The notes under the pieces are model-generated. The model ran no database searches. It had not been told where the DNA came from and saw nothing but the letters and a program-made list of their open reading frames with translations. This document shows, one piece after another, positions 36,555-47,797 of a DNA stretch of 64,000 nt. The stretch lies in assembly GCF_007565055.1 (NCBI RefSeq), contig NC_044554.1:16407921-16471920 (forward strand). Direction: 5' to 3'. How positions within the stretch are numbered: the first letter of the stretch is position 1; each line of letters starts with the position of its first letter. The stretch comes from Rhinopithecus roxellana (Eukaryota; Chordata; Mammalia; Primates; Cercopithecidae). The translations under genes and the position numbers were made by a program.

Positions 36555-37567
36555 GAATAGGAACAGCTCCAGTCTCCAACTCCCAGCGCGAGCGACACAG
36601 AACACCGGTGATTTCTGCATTTTCAACTGAGGTACTGGGGTCATCTCACTAGGGAGTGCCGGACAATCGGTGCTGGTCAGCTGCTGCAGCCTGACCAGCG
36701 AGAGCTGAAGCAGGGCGAGGCATCGCCTCACCTGGAAGCGCAAGGGGGAAGGGGATCCGTTTTCCTAGCCAGGGGAACTGAGACACACAACACCTGGAAA
36801 ATCGGGTAACTCCCACCCCAATACTGCGCTGTAAGCATACAGGCACACCAGGAGAATATATCCCAATCCTGGCCGGGAGGGTCCCACGCCCACGAAGCCT
36901 CCCTCACTGCTAACACAGCAGTCTGCCGCGATCTATCCACAAGGCAGCAGCGAGGCTGGGGGAGGGGCGCCCGCCATTACTGAGGCTTAAGTAGGTAAAC
37001 AAAGCCGCTGGGAAGCTCGAACTGGGTGGAGCTCACAGCAGCTCAAGGAAGCCTGCCTGTCTCTGTAGTCTCCACCTCTGGGGACAGCGCACAGCTGAAG
37101 ACCAACAGGGGAAGTAGCAGGAGCCGGTGCAGACGCGAACGACTCTGTCTGACAGCTTTGGGGAGAGCCCTGGATCTCCCAACGCGGAGGTTGAGATCTG
37201 AGAACGGACAGACTGCCTGCTCAGGTGGGTCTCTGACCCCTGAGTAGCCTAGCTGGGAGACATCCCCCACTAGGGGCAGTCTGACACCCCACACCTCACA
37301 GGGTGGAGTACACCCCTGAGAGGAAACTTCCAAAGGAAGAATCAGACAGGTATACTCGCTGTTCAGCAATATTCTATCTTCGGCAACCTCTGCTGCTGAT
37401 ACCCAGGCAAACAGGGTCTGGAGTGGACCTCAAGCAATCTCCAACAGACCTGCAGCTGAGGTTCCTGACTGTTAGAAGGAAAACTATCAAACAGGAAGGA
37501 CATCTATACCAAAACCCCATCAGTACGTCACCATCATCAAAGACCAGAGGCAGATAAAACCACAAAG

Positions 37568-38584
37568 ATGGGGAAAAAGCAGGGCAGAAAAGCTGGAAAT
37601 TCAAAAAATAAGAGCGCATCTCCCCCTGCGAAGGAGCGCAGCCCATCGCCAGCAACGGATCAAAGCTGGTCAGAGAATGACTTGGACGAGAGGAGAGAAG
37701 AAGGCTTCAGTCCATCAAACTTATCAGAGCTAAAGGAGGAATTACGTACCCAGCGCAAAGAAACTAAAAATCTTGAAAAAAGAGTGGAAGAATTGACAGC
37801 TAGACTAATTAATGCAGAGAAGATCATAAACGAAATGACAGAGATGAAAACCATGACACGAGAAATACGTGACAAATGCACAAGCTTCAGTAACCGACTC
37901 GATCAACTGGAAGAAAGAGTATCAGCGATTGAAGATCAAATGAATGAAATGAAGCGAGAAGAGAAACCAAAAGAAAAAAGAAGAAAAAGAAATGAGCAAA
38001 GCCTGCAAGAAGTATGGGATTACGTAAAAAGACCAAATCTACGTCTGATTGGGGTGCCTGAAAGTGAGGGGGAAAATGGAATCAAGTTGGAAAACACTCT
38101 TCAGGATATCATCCAGGAGAACCTCCCCAACCTAGTAGGGCAGGACAACATTCAAATTCAGGAAATACAGAGAACGCCACAAAGATACTCCTCCAGAAGA
38201 GCAACTCCAAGACACATAATTGCCAGATTCACCAAAGTTGAAATGAAGGAAAAAATCTTAAGGGCAGCCAGAGAGAAAGGTCGGGTAACCCACAAAGGGA
38301 AGCCCATCAGACTAACAGCAGATCTCTCGGCAGAAACTCTACAAGCCAGAAGAGAGTGGGGGCCAATATTCAACGTTCTTAAAGAAAAGAATTTTAAACC
38401 CAGAATTTCATATCCAGCCAAACTAAGTTTCATAAGTGAAGGAGAAATAAAATCCTTTACAGATAAGCAAATGCTTAGAGATTTTGTCACCACCAGGCCT
38501 GCCTTACAAGAGACCCTGAAGGAAGCCCTAAACATGGAAAGGAACAACCGGTACCAGCCATCACAAAAACATGCCAAAATGTAA
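37568..38584 (+). CDS. L1 ORF1 protein (RNA-binding chaperone), intact
   Basis: 338 codons with no break, the normal length for primate L1 ORF1p. This protein trimerises, coats L1 RNA and acts as a nucleic acid chaperone in the cytoplasmic L1 particle. Visible parts: a basic, Ser-rich N-terminus (MGKKQGRKAGNSKNK, 1-35); a coiled coil at about 50-150 (ELKEELRTQRKETKNLEKRV; LDQLEERVSAIEDQMNEM); the RRM from about 157 (LRLIGVPESEGENG) to 240; and the C-terminal domain to about 320 (ISYPAKLSFISEG). It is the only full-length retroelement ORF in the window. Whether it is transcribed cannot be told from sequence. Confidence 0.95.
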   Translation: MGKKQGRKAGNSKNKSASPPAKERSPSPATDQSWSENDLDERREEGFSPSNLSELKEELRTQRKETKNLEKRVEELTARLINAEKIINEMTEMKTMTREIRDKCTSFSNRLDQLEERVSAIEDQMNEMKREEKPKEKRRKRNEQSLQEVWDYVKRPNLRLIGVPESEGENGIKLENTLQDIIQENLPNLVGQDNIQIQEIQRTPQRYSSRRATPRHIIARFTKVEMKEKILRAAREKGRVTHKGKPIRLTADLSAETLQARREWGPIFNVLKEKNFKPRISYPAKLSFISEGEIKSFTDKQMLRDFVTTRPALQETLKEALNMERNNRYQPSQKHAKM

Positions 38585-38648
38585 AGACCATCGAGGCTAG
38601 GAAGAAACTGCATCAACTAACGAGCAAAATAACCAGTTAATATCATAA

Positions 38649-41600
38649 ATGGCAGGATCAAGTTCACACAGAACAATATTAACCTTAAATGTTAATGGAC
38701 TAAATGCTCCAATTAAAAGACACAGACTGGCAAACTGGATAAAGAGTCAAGACCCATCAGTCTGCTGTATTCAGGAGACCCATCTCACATGCAGAGACAT
38801 ACATAGGCTCAAAATAAAGGGATGGAGGAAGATCTACCAAGCAAATGGAGAACAAAAAAAAGCAGGGGTTGCAATCCTTGTCTCTGATAAAACAGACTTT
38901 AAACCATCAAAGATCAAAAGAGACAAAGAAGGCCATTACATAATGGTAAAGGGATCAATTCAACAGGAAGAGCTAACTCTCCTAAATATATATGCACCAA
39001 ATACAGGAGCACCCAGATTCATAAAGCAAGTCCTTAGAGACTTACAAAGAGACTTAGACTCCCATACAATAATAATGGGAGACTTCAACACTCCGCTGTC
39101 AACATTAGACAGATCAACGAGACAGAAAGTTAACAAGGATATCCAGGAATTGAACTCATCTCTGCACCAAGCGGACCTAATAGACATCTATAGAACTCTC
39201 CACCCCAAATCAACAGAATATACATTCTTCTCAGCACCACATCGCACTTATTCCAAAATTGACCACATAATTGGAAGTAAAGCACTCCTCAGCAAATGTA
39301 AAAGAACAGAAATTATAACAAACTGTCAGACCACAGTGCAATCAAACTAGAACTCAGGACTAAGAAACTCAATCAAAACCGCTCAACTACATGGAAACTG
39401 AACAACCTGCTCCTGAATGACTACTGGGTACATAACGAAATGAAAGCGGAAATAAAGATGTTCTTTGAAACCAATGAGAACAAAGATACAACATACCAGA
39501 ATCTCTGGGACACATTTAAAGCAGTGTGTATAGGGAAATTAATAGCACTAAATGCCCACAAGAGAAAGCAGGAAAGATCTAAAATTGACACTCTAACATC
39601 ACAATTAAAAGAACTAGAGAGGCAAGAGCAAACACATTCAAAAGCTAGCAGAAGGCAAGAAATAACTAAGATCAGAGCCGAACTGAAGGAGATAGAGACA
39701 CAAAAAACCCTCCAAAAAATCAATGAATCCAGGAGTTGGTTTTTTGAAAAGATCAACAAAATTGACAGACCGCTAGCAAGGCTAATAAAGAAGAAAAGAG
39801 AGAGGAATCAAATAGATGCAATAAAAAATGATAAAGGGGATATCACCACTGACCCCACAGAAATACAAACTACCATCAGAGAATACTATAAACGCCTCTA
39901 CGCAAATCAACTAGAAAATCTAGAAGAAATGGATAAATTCCTGGACACTTACACTCTCCCAAGGCTAAACCAGGAAGAAGTTGAATCCCTGAATAGACCA
40001 ATAGCAGGCTCTGAAATTGAGGCAACAATTAATAGCCTACCCACCAAAAAAAGTCCAGGACCAGATGGATTCACAGCTGAATTCTACCAGAGGTACAAGG
40101 AGGAGCTGGTACCATTCCTTCTGAAACTATTCCAATCAATAGAAAAAGAGGGAATCCTCCCTAACTCATTTTATGAGGCCAACATCATCCTGATACCAAA
40201 GCCTGGCAGAGACACATCAAAAAAAGAGAATTTTAGACCAATATCCCTGATGAACATTGATGCAAAAATTCTCAATAAAATACTGGCAAACCGGATTCAG
40301 CAGCACATCAAAAAGCTTATCCACCATGATCAAGTGGGCTTCATCCCTGGGATGCAAGGCTGGTTCAACATTCGCAAATCAATAAACGTAATCCAGCATA
40401 TAAACAGAACCAAAGACAAGAACCACATGATTGTCTCAATAGATGCAGAAAAGGCTTTTGACAAAATTCAACAGCCCTTCATGCTAAAAACGCTCAATAA
40501 ATTCGGTATTGATGGAACGTACCTCAAAATAATAAGAGCTATTTATGACAAACCCACAGCTAATATCATACTGAATGGGCAAAAACTGGAAAAATTCCCT
40601 TTGAAAACTGGCACAAGACAGGGATGCCCTCTCTCACCACTCCTATTCAACATAGTGTTGGAAGTTCTGGCTAGGGCAATCAGGCAAGAGAAAGAAATCA
40701 AGGGTATTCAGTTAGGAAAGGAAGAAGTCAAATTGTCCCTGTTTGCAGATGACATGATTGTATATTTAGAAAACCCCATCGTCTCAGCCCAAAATCTCCT
40801 TAAGCTGATAGGCAACTTCAGCAAAGTCTCAGGATACAAAATTAATGTGCAAAAATCACAAGCATTCTTATACACCAGTAACAGAGAAGCAGAGAGCCAA
40901 ATCATAATGAACTTCCATTCACAATTGCTTCAAAGAGAATAAAATACCTAGGAATCCAGCTTACAAGGGATGTAAAGGACCTCTTCAAGGAGAACTACAA
41001 ACCACTGCTCAGTGAAATAAAAGAGGACACAAACAAATGGAAGAACATACCATGCTCATGGATAGGAAGAATCAATATCGTGAAAATGGCCATACTCCCC
41101 AAGGTTATTTATAGATTCAATGCCATCCCCATCAAGCTACCAATGAGTTTCTTCACAGAATTGGAAAAAACTGCTTTAAAGTTCATATGGAACCAAAAAA
41201 GGGCCCGCATTGCCAAGACAATCCTAAGTCAAAAGGACAAAGCTGGAGGCGTCACGCTACCTGACTTCAAACTATACTACAAGGCTACAGTCACCAAAAC
41301 AGCATGGTACTGGTACCAAAACAGAGATATAGATCAATGGAACAGAACAGAGTCCTCAGAAATAATACCACACATCTACAGCCATCTGATCTTTGACAAA
41401 CCTGAGAGAAACAAGAAATGGGGAAAGGATTCCCTATTTAATACATGGTGCTGGGAAAATTGGCTAGCCATAAGTAGAAAGCTGAAACTGGATCCTTTCC
41501 TTACCCCTTATACGAAGATTAATTCAAGATGGATTAGAGACTTAAATGTTAGACCTAATACCATAAAAACCCTAGAAGAAAATCTAGGTAGTACCATTCA

Positions 41601-42471
41601 GGACATAGGCATGGGCAAGGACTTCATGTCTAAAACACCAAAAGCAACGGCAGCAAAAGCAAAAATTGACAAATGGGATCTCATTAAACTAAAGAGCTTT
41701 TGCACAGCAAAAGAAACTACCATCAGAGTGAACAGGCAACCTACAGAATGGGAGAAAATTTTTGCAACCTACTCATCTGACAAAGGGCTAATATCCAGAA
41801 TCTACAAAGAACTCAAACAAATATACGAGAAAAAAACAAACAGCCCCATCAAAAAGTGGGGAAAGGATATGAACAGACATTTCTCAAAAGAAGATATTCA
41901 TACAGCCAACAGACACATGAAAAAATGCTCATCATCACTCGCCATCAGAGAAATGCAAATCAAAACCACAATGAGATACCATCTCACACCAGTTAGAATG
42001 GCAATCATTAAGAAGTCAGGAAACAACAGGTGTTGGAGAGGATGTGGAGAAATAGGAACACTTTTACACTGTTGGTGGGATTGTAAACTAGTTCAACCAT
42101 TATGGAAAACAGTATGGCAATTCCTCAAGGATCTAGAACTAGATGTACCTTATGACCCAGCCATCCCACTACTGGGTATATACCCAAAGGATTATAAATT
42201 ATTCTACTACAAAGACACATGTACACGTATGTTTATTGCGGCACTATTCACAATAGCAAAGACTTGGAATCAACCCAAATGTCCATCTGTGACAGACTGG
42301 ATTAAGAAAATGTGGCACATATACACCATGGAATACTATGCAGCCATAAAAAAGGATGAGTTTGCGTCCTTTGTAGGGACATGGATGCAGCTGGAAACCA
42401 TCATTCTTAGCAAACTATCACAAGAACAGAAAACCAAACACCGCATGTTCTCACTCATAGGTGGGAACTGA
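38649..42471 (+). pseudogene. Inner L1 ORF2, nearly complete, two frameshifts
   Basis: Starts MAGSSSHRTILTLNVNGLNA and ends in TGA at 42471. The length of 3823 bp is 5 less than a 1275-codon ORF2, and two deletions explain it exactly: 4 bp (TCTC) lost near 39328, just before the SDHSA motif of the endonuclease, and 1 bp lost near 40910 (AATCATAATG against AATCAGGAATG in the outer copy), after the reverse transcriptase. The open pieces are 38649-39350, 39440-40942 and 41080-42471. The reverse transcriptase core with LFADDM and the C-terminal Cys/His region (CWRGCGEIGTLLHCWWDC) are undamaged otherwise. As it stands no full-length ORF2p can be made. Confidence 0.95.
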
Positions 42472-42524
42472 ACAATGAGATCACTTGGACTCGGGAAGGG
42501 GAACATCACGCACTGGGGCCTATC

Positions 42525-42558
42525 ATGGGGAGGGGGGAGGGGGGAGGAGGGAGGGCTT
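42525..42558 (+). repeat. G-rich tract in L1 3' UTR
   Basis: Runs of four to six G separated by single A (GGGGAGGGGGGAGGGGGGAG and on) in the 3' UTR of the inner L1. This is the known polypurine tract of L1 and can form a G-quadruplex. The outer L1 has a shorter one near 44484-44506. Confidence 0.8.
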
Positions 42559-42757
42559 GCATTGGGGAGTTATACAAGATATAAATGATGAATTGATGGG
42601 TGCTGACGAGTTGATGGGTGCAGCACACCAACATGGCATAAGTATACATATGTAACAAACCTGCACGTTATGCACATGTACCCTAGAACTTAAAGTATAA
42701 TAAAAATAATAAAAATAATAAAAAAAAAAAAAAAAAAAAAAAGAAAACCCCATCGTC

Positions 42758-44427
42758 TCAGCCCAAAATCTCCTTAAGCTGATAGGCAACTTCAGCAAAG
42801 TCTCAGGATACAAAATTAATGTGCAAAAATCACAAGCATTCTTATACACCAGTAACAGACAAGGAGAGAGCCAAATCAGGAATGAACTTCCATTCACAAT
42901 TGCTTCAAAGAGAATAAAATACCTAGGAATCCAACTTACAAGGGATGTAAAGGACCTCTTCAAGGAGAACTACAAACCACTGCTCAGTGAAATAAAAGAG
43001 GACACAAACAAATGGAAGAACATACCATGCTCATGGATAGGAAGAATCAATATCGTGAAAATGGCCATACTGCCCAAGGTTATTTATAGATTCAATGCCA
43101 TCCCCATCAAGCTACCAATGAGTTTCTTCACAGAATTGGAAAAAACTGCTTTAAAGTTCATATGGAACCAAAAAAGAGCCCGCATTGCCAAGACAATCCT
43201 AAGTCAAAAGGACAAAGCTGGAGGCATCACACTACCTGACTTCAAACTATACTACAAGGCTACAGTAACCAAAACAGTATGGTACTGGTACCAAAACAGA
43301 GATATAGACCAATGGAACAGAACAGAGTCCTCAGAAATAATACCGCACATCTACAGCCATCTGATCTTTGACAAACCTGAGAGAAACAAGAAATGGGGAA
43401 AGGATTCCCTATTTAATAAATGGTGCTGGGAAAATTGGCTAGCCATAAGTAGAAAGCTGAAACTGGATCCTTTCCTTACCCCTTATACGAAGATTAATTC
43501 AAGATGGATTAGAGACTTAAATGTTAGACCTAATACCATAAAAACCCTAGAAGAAAATCTAGGTAGTACCATTCAGGATATAGGCATGGGCAAGGACTTC
43601 ATGTCTAAAACACCAAAAGCAATGGCAGCAAAAGCAAAAATTGACAAATGGGATCTAATTAAACTAAAGAGCTTCTGCACAGCAAAAGAAACTACCATCA
43701 GAGTGAACAGGCAACCTACAGAATGGGAGAACATCTGACAAAGGGCTAATATCCAGAATCTACAAAGAACTCAAACAAATATACAAGAAAAAAACAAACA
43801 ACCCCATCAAAAAGTGGGCAAAGGATATGAACAGACATTTCTCAAAAGAAGACATTCATACAGCCAACAGACACATGAAAAAATGCTCATCATCACTCGC
43901 CATCAGAGAAATGCAAATCAAAACCACAATGAGATACCATCTCACACCAGTTAGAATGGCAGTCATTAAGAAGTCAGGAAACAACAGGTGTTGGAGAGGA
44001 TGTGGAGAAATAGGAACACTTTTACACTGTTGGTGGGATTGTAAACTAGTTCAACCATTATGGAAAACAGTATGGCAATTCCTCAAGGATCTAGAACTAG
44101 ATGTACCATATGACAGCCATCCCACTACTGGGTATATACCCAAAGGATTATAAATTATTCTACTACAAAGACACATGCACACGTATGTTTATTGCGGCAC
44201 TATTCACAATGGCAAAGACTTGGAATCAACCCAAATGTCCATCTGTGACAGACTGGATTAAGAAAATGTGGCACATATACACCATGGAATACTATGCAGC
44301 CATAAAAAAAGATGAGTTTGCGTCCTTTGTAGGGACATGGATGCAGCTGGAAACCATCATTCTTAGCAAACTATCACAAGAACAGAAAACCAAACACCGC
44401 ATGTTCTCACTCATAGGTGGGAACTGA
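42758..44427 (+). pseudogene. Outer L1 ORF2, 3' part, two deletions
   Basis: Continues the outer ORF2 after the inner L1, from SAQNLLKLIGNFSKVS. A 17-bp deletion near 43733 (GGGAGAACATCTGAC, where the inner copy reads GGGAGAAAATTTTTGC and on) and a 2-bp deletion near 44113 (TATGACAGCC against TATGACCCAGCC) break the frame. With the 5' part the total is 3809 bp, 19 less than a complete ORF2, which these two deletions fully account for. The Cys/His region near the end is present. Ends with TGA at 44425-44427. Confidence 0.94.
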
Positions 44428-44687
44428 ACAATGAGATCACTTGGACTCGGGAAGGGGAACATCACACACTGGGGCCTATCATGGGGAGCGGGGAGGAGGG
44501 AGGGATTGCATTGGGGAGTTATACATGATATAAATGACGAATTGATGGGTGCTGACGAGTTGATGGGAGCAGCACACCAACACGGCATAAGTATACATAT
44601 GTAACAAACCTGCATGTTATGCACATGTACCCTAGAACTTAAAGTATAATAAAAAATATATATATATATTAAAAAAAGATTATTTTG

Positions 44688-45600
44688 TCTGATCTTAGTA
44701 TAATAATATCAGTTACACTATCTTTTGGCCTGTTAGAGTCTGCATGGTATTATTTACTTTCATTTTGTTTTTCCTTTTTGGAGACAGTCTTGCTTTGCTG
44801 CCCAGGCTGGAGTGCAGGCACCGTCTCAGCTCACTGCAACCTCCACCTCCCAGGTTTAAGCAATTCTCATACCTCAGCCTCCCAGGAAGCTGGGATTACA
44901 GGCATGTGCCACCATACCCGGCTAATTTTTGTATTTTTAGTAGAAACGGGCTTTCACTATGTTGGCCAGGCGGGTCTCAAAGTCCTGACCTCAAGTGATC
45001 TATCTGCCTTTCCCTCCCCAAAGTGCTGGGATTACAAGTGCGAGCCACCGTGCCCAGCCCTGTTTACTGTCACTCTTTCTGTGTCCTTATTTTGGTGTGT
45101 CTCATATACACAGCACATACTTTTCAAAATCTAGTCTGATAAATTCTGCCTTTTAATTCTTGTATTTAGTCTAAAAATTAATATTTAATGTAATTGTGGA
45201 TATATTTGACCTTATTCTGTGATATTACTTTTGCTTTCTCTGTGTCCCATCTGCTTTATGTTCCATTTTCTCTCCCATATTTCCTTCCTTGGGATTAATC
45301 AACATTTCATATTGTTCTGCTATCTTTGTTTTATATATGCATCTGTTAGTTTTACATTATGTTTCTATTCTTCGGGTGGTTACCCTGAAGATTACAACAG
45401 TCATCTTTGACTTACTAGAGTCCAGTATAAATTATTTGTATTTTTACTCCTTCCAAGACAGCACTAATACCTTTGATGATTTTAACTCTGGCTTACCTTT
45501 GCAATTCTCATGCCCTCAAACATATTTTTATTCCAACTTCCCAAGTTATTCTTGTTGGAAGCATTGGTTTACTACAAGCTACTCCATCTTAGCCCAAAGC
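44688..45600 (-). mobile_element. Old antisense L1M fragment, host of the L1 nest
   Basis: TTTTGTCTGATCTTAGTATA, CTATCTTTTGGCCTGTTAGA, GGTGTGTCTCATATACACAG and CCTTTTAATTCTTGTATTTA resemble, on the reverse strand, the endonuclease region of old L1 ORF2. The part before the insertion (about 32200-32280) belongs to it. An Alu (44768-45059) interrupts it again. Family and limits uncertain. Confidence 0.55.
44768..45059 (-). mobile_element. Alu, nearly full length, antisense
   Basis: From TTTTTGGAGACAGTCTTGCT to CACCGTGCCCAGCCC, with older-type changes (AGGAAGCTGGGATTACAGGC). Only a short T tail. Confidence 0.92.
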
Positions 45601-47461
45601 ATAGCATGTTAGGATGTTAAATTGGAACTTTGGGCAAACACAGACCCTGTGGCCACCCCACCTCAGTCATAGTAAGATTTATAGTAGACAGCAGGTATAA
45701 TGTCCATTCAAAGTACTAATGGAAACTTCGATGTGATGAGTAGGAGACTCTTAAAACCAGCAAGTGTTGCTTGTACTAATAAAACAATTCCTGTTTATTG
45801 ATCAAATAACTGTTCAGTAAGATTTCTTTAAACAATGGGATAAAATGTATAATTACCTTTAATAACAATTTTGGTAGTTATGGTAGTAAGTAAAGTTAAT
45901 CCATTCAATATGTTTCTAATGCTGAGCCATCAAAGCATTCTTCTTCATATTGAAGAGTAAGGTAACCTAAATAGAAGAAATAATTTGTCTCATAAATTAA
46001 TAGTTCTTAGCTCAAAAAGGGTTATACATTGGTAAAAATCACAAGATTGGTTCTAAAAGACTATACACACAAAACAGACTTAGGTTCACTTCTACCAGAA
46101 AATCTAGATTAAGTACCATAGAAGGGACATATAAACATAATACACAATGTAATCCTACTAGTTCCACTTCTAGTTAAAATAGAAAATGTTGTGACGGACT
46201 GTGGTCTCTGCTGACAGCCAGAAAAAAAATCGATAAACTAAAAATCATATATTTTTAAGAGACATATGCAAATAGGAAGTAAATTCCACAAAGTCATCAT
46301 CACTTCCTGGTGAGCAGAAACCGGTGGCCTTTTGCCTCCCTGAGACATTTGCCAAGTCTAGGCCTGGGCATGTGGAAGATTTGCCTGCTATCGGCAGAGA
46401 GACTTTGCTGGGATTAGGCAAAACCATCAGAGCTTTTAATGACTATGCGCATTGGCATGACAAACTGGAATTCCTTAAGCAAAAGCATCATACTCTCATG
46501 TAATCTCACACATTACAGTGTACCTCTGCATTTAAACACGGCTCTGATTGACTTCCACTTGGCATTGAAAATAAATAAAACCATGATTCCTGGGATTTTG
46601 CTCTGACACCATCATATTGTAGGGGTTAGAATATCGTGAGTCTGTAAAGTTATTCACTTTCTAAACATAAGATCATGTCCAAAATGGTGACAATGACAAA
46701 GTCATCTTACCAAGTGATTATGACACTTTCTATATACTATAATTTTTCTTTAATTGTAGTTTTCTAGCAATTCCATCTCCCTTTGCTCTGATTTAAAAGT
46801 GGTTCTGCATTTTTCTCTCTTCATGACTCATTTCAGTGTTCAAGGCAATGATAACAACATGCTGTATTGAGGAGAGCTTCACCTTTGAGTCAGGCAGAGT
46901 CAAGTTCAGATTCTAGATCCATTGAATTCCTTCCTATGTTGTTTCCAAACCTTTGAACTGGGATTATTGCAAAAAATGAGTGATTACAAATGGGAAAATG
47001 TGTGGTACAGAGAAGATACTCAGTAAATATTGCCATCCTTCCTTTATACATATGAACTCTTTGAAAGGCTAAAGTCAATGATAGTCAGGATGAGACTGTG
47101 AATATGGCTATTTGATTCCTATGGAGAAGATGGCATCATCATCAGACCCTACTGATGAACCCTAGAAATGCCTCTCAGTACCCACTCTACATTACCTGAA
47201 TGATTGCACCTGTACACCGGCTGTTTTCCTTAGGTCCAGCTCCTTTCATGTCCAATTTTTCTTCCATTTTGCTAACAAATTTATATTCTTAAGTGACACA
47301 AATGTGTCACTCATCTGCTCAAGACATTCAATGGATCCTTAATTCACATAATCACAGAATGAAGGAACCAAGAGGAATCTTAAAGATCATACTATAAAAG
47401 CAAATAGGTTTCATCTCAAATGCCAGCTCCTTCCATTTGGGGGTAGCTCCCTATAGTGATG
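45601..47461. other. CCDC146: Intron, no clear gene
   Basis: A diverged MIR-like stretch may lie at about 46870-47045 (GAGTCAGGCAGAGTCAAG; TACTCAGTAAATATTGCCAT). Otherwise nothing recognised. Confidence 0.4.
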
Positions 47462-47478
47462 ATATTGCAAAGGATTCT

Positions 47479-47780
47479 TTTTTTTTTTTTTTTTTTGAAA
47501 CAGAGTCTCACTCTGTCGCCGAGGCTGAAGTACAGTGGCACCGTCTCAGTTCACTGCAACCTCTGTCTCCTGGGTTCAAGCAATTCTCCTGCCTCAGCCT
47601 CCCAACTAGCTAGGATTACATGCACTCACCACCACGCCTGGCTAGTTTTTATATTTTTAGTAGAGATGGGGTGTCACCATGTTGGCCAGGCTAGTCTCGA
47701 ACTCCTGACCTCAGGTGATCCACCCGCCTTGGCCTCCCAAAGTGCTGGGATTACAGGCGTGGGCCACTGTGCCCAGCCCA
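47479..47780 (-). mobile_element. Alu, full length, antisense, perfect duplication
   Basis: Flanked by a perfect 17-bp duplication ATATTGCAAAGGATTCT (47462-47478 and 47781-47797). T18-type tail followed by GAAACAGAGTCTCACTCTGT. Ends CACTGTGCCCAGCCC. Confidence 0.96.
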
Positions 47781-47797
47781 ATATTGCAAAGGATTCT

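Larger units (their letters stand above)
36534..42741 (+). mobile_element. Inner full-length L1, young, nested in the outer L1
   Basis: A perfect 16-bp duplication AGAAAACCCCATCGTC flanks it (36518-36533 and 42742-42757). The 6208 bp comprise a 5' UTR of 1034 bp, intact ORF1 (37568-38584), a 64-bp spacer, ORF2 (38649-42471) with two small deletions, a 3' UTR with a G-rich stretch, and a pure A22 tail after TAAAAATAATAAAAATAATA. The clean tail, perfect duplication and near-intact ORFs show that it is recent. Same orientation as CCDC146 and as the outer L1, and almost the same sequence as the outer copy. Confidence 0.97.
32281..44673 (+). mobile_element. Outer full-length L1, interrupted by a second L1
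   Basis: A 14-bp duplication AAAAGATTATTTTG flanks it (32267-32280 and 44674-44687). The left site CCTT/AAAAG on the top strand gives the standard L1 endonuclease target TTTT/AA on the other. Head is GGGGGCGGAGCAAGATGGCC. Without the inner L1 and one copy of its duplication it is 6169 bp: 5' UTR 1035 bp, ORF1 33316-34331, 63-bp spacer, ORF2 34395-36533 plus 42758-44427, then 3' UTR and a decayed AT-rich tail. Both ORFs carry lesions. It lies in CCDC146 in the sense direction and sits in an older antisense L1M piece. Confidence 0.96.

Noticed and set aside
32267..44687. Tandem duplication of a single L1 as explanation for the two copies
   Set aside because: Each copy has its own target-site duplication and tail and the inner one splits the ORF2 of the outer one; insertion explains all bases, tandem duplication does not.
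44685..45134. Open frame of 149 codons on the + strand, and similar frames at 47456, 24067, 31726, 25207
   Set aside because: These are readings of antisense Alu sequence (SLPSSWDYR-type phrases), which produce such frames by nature.
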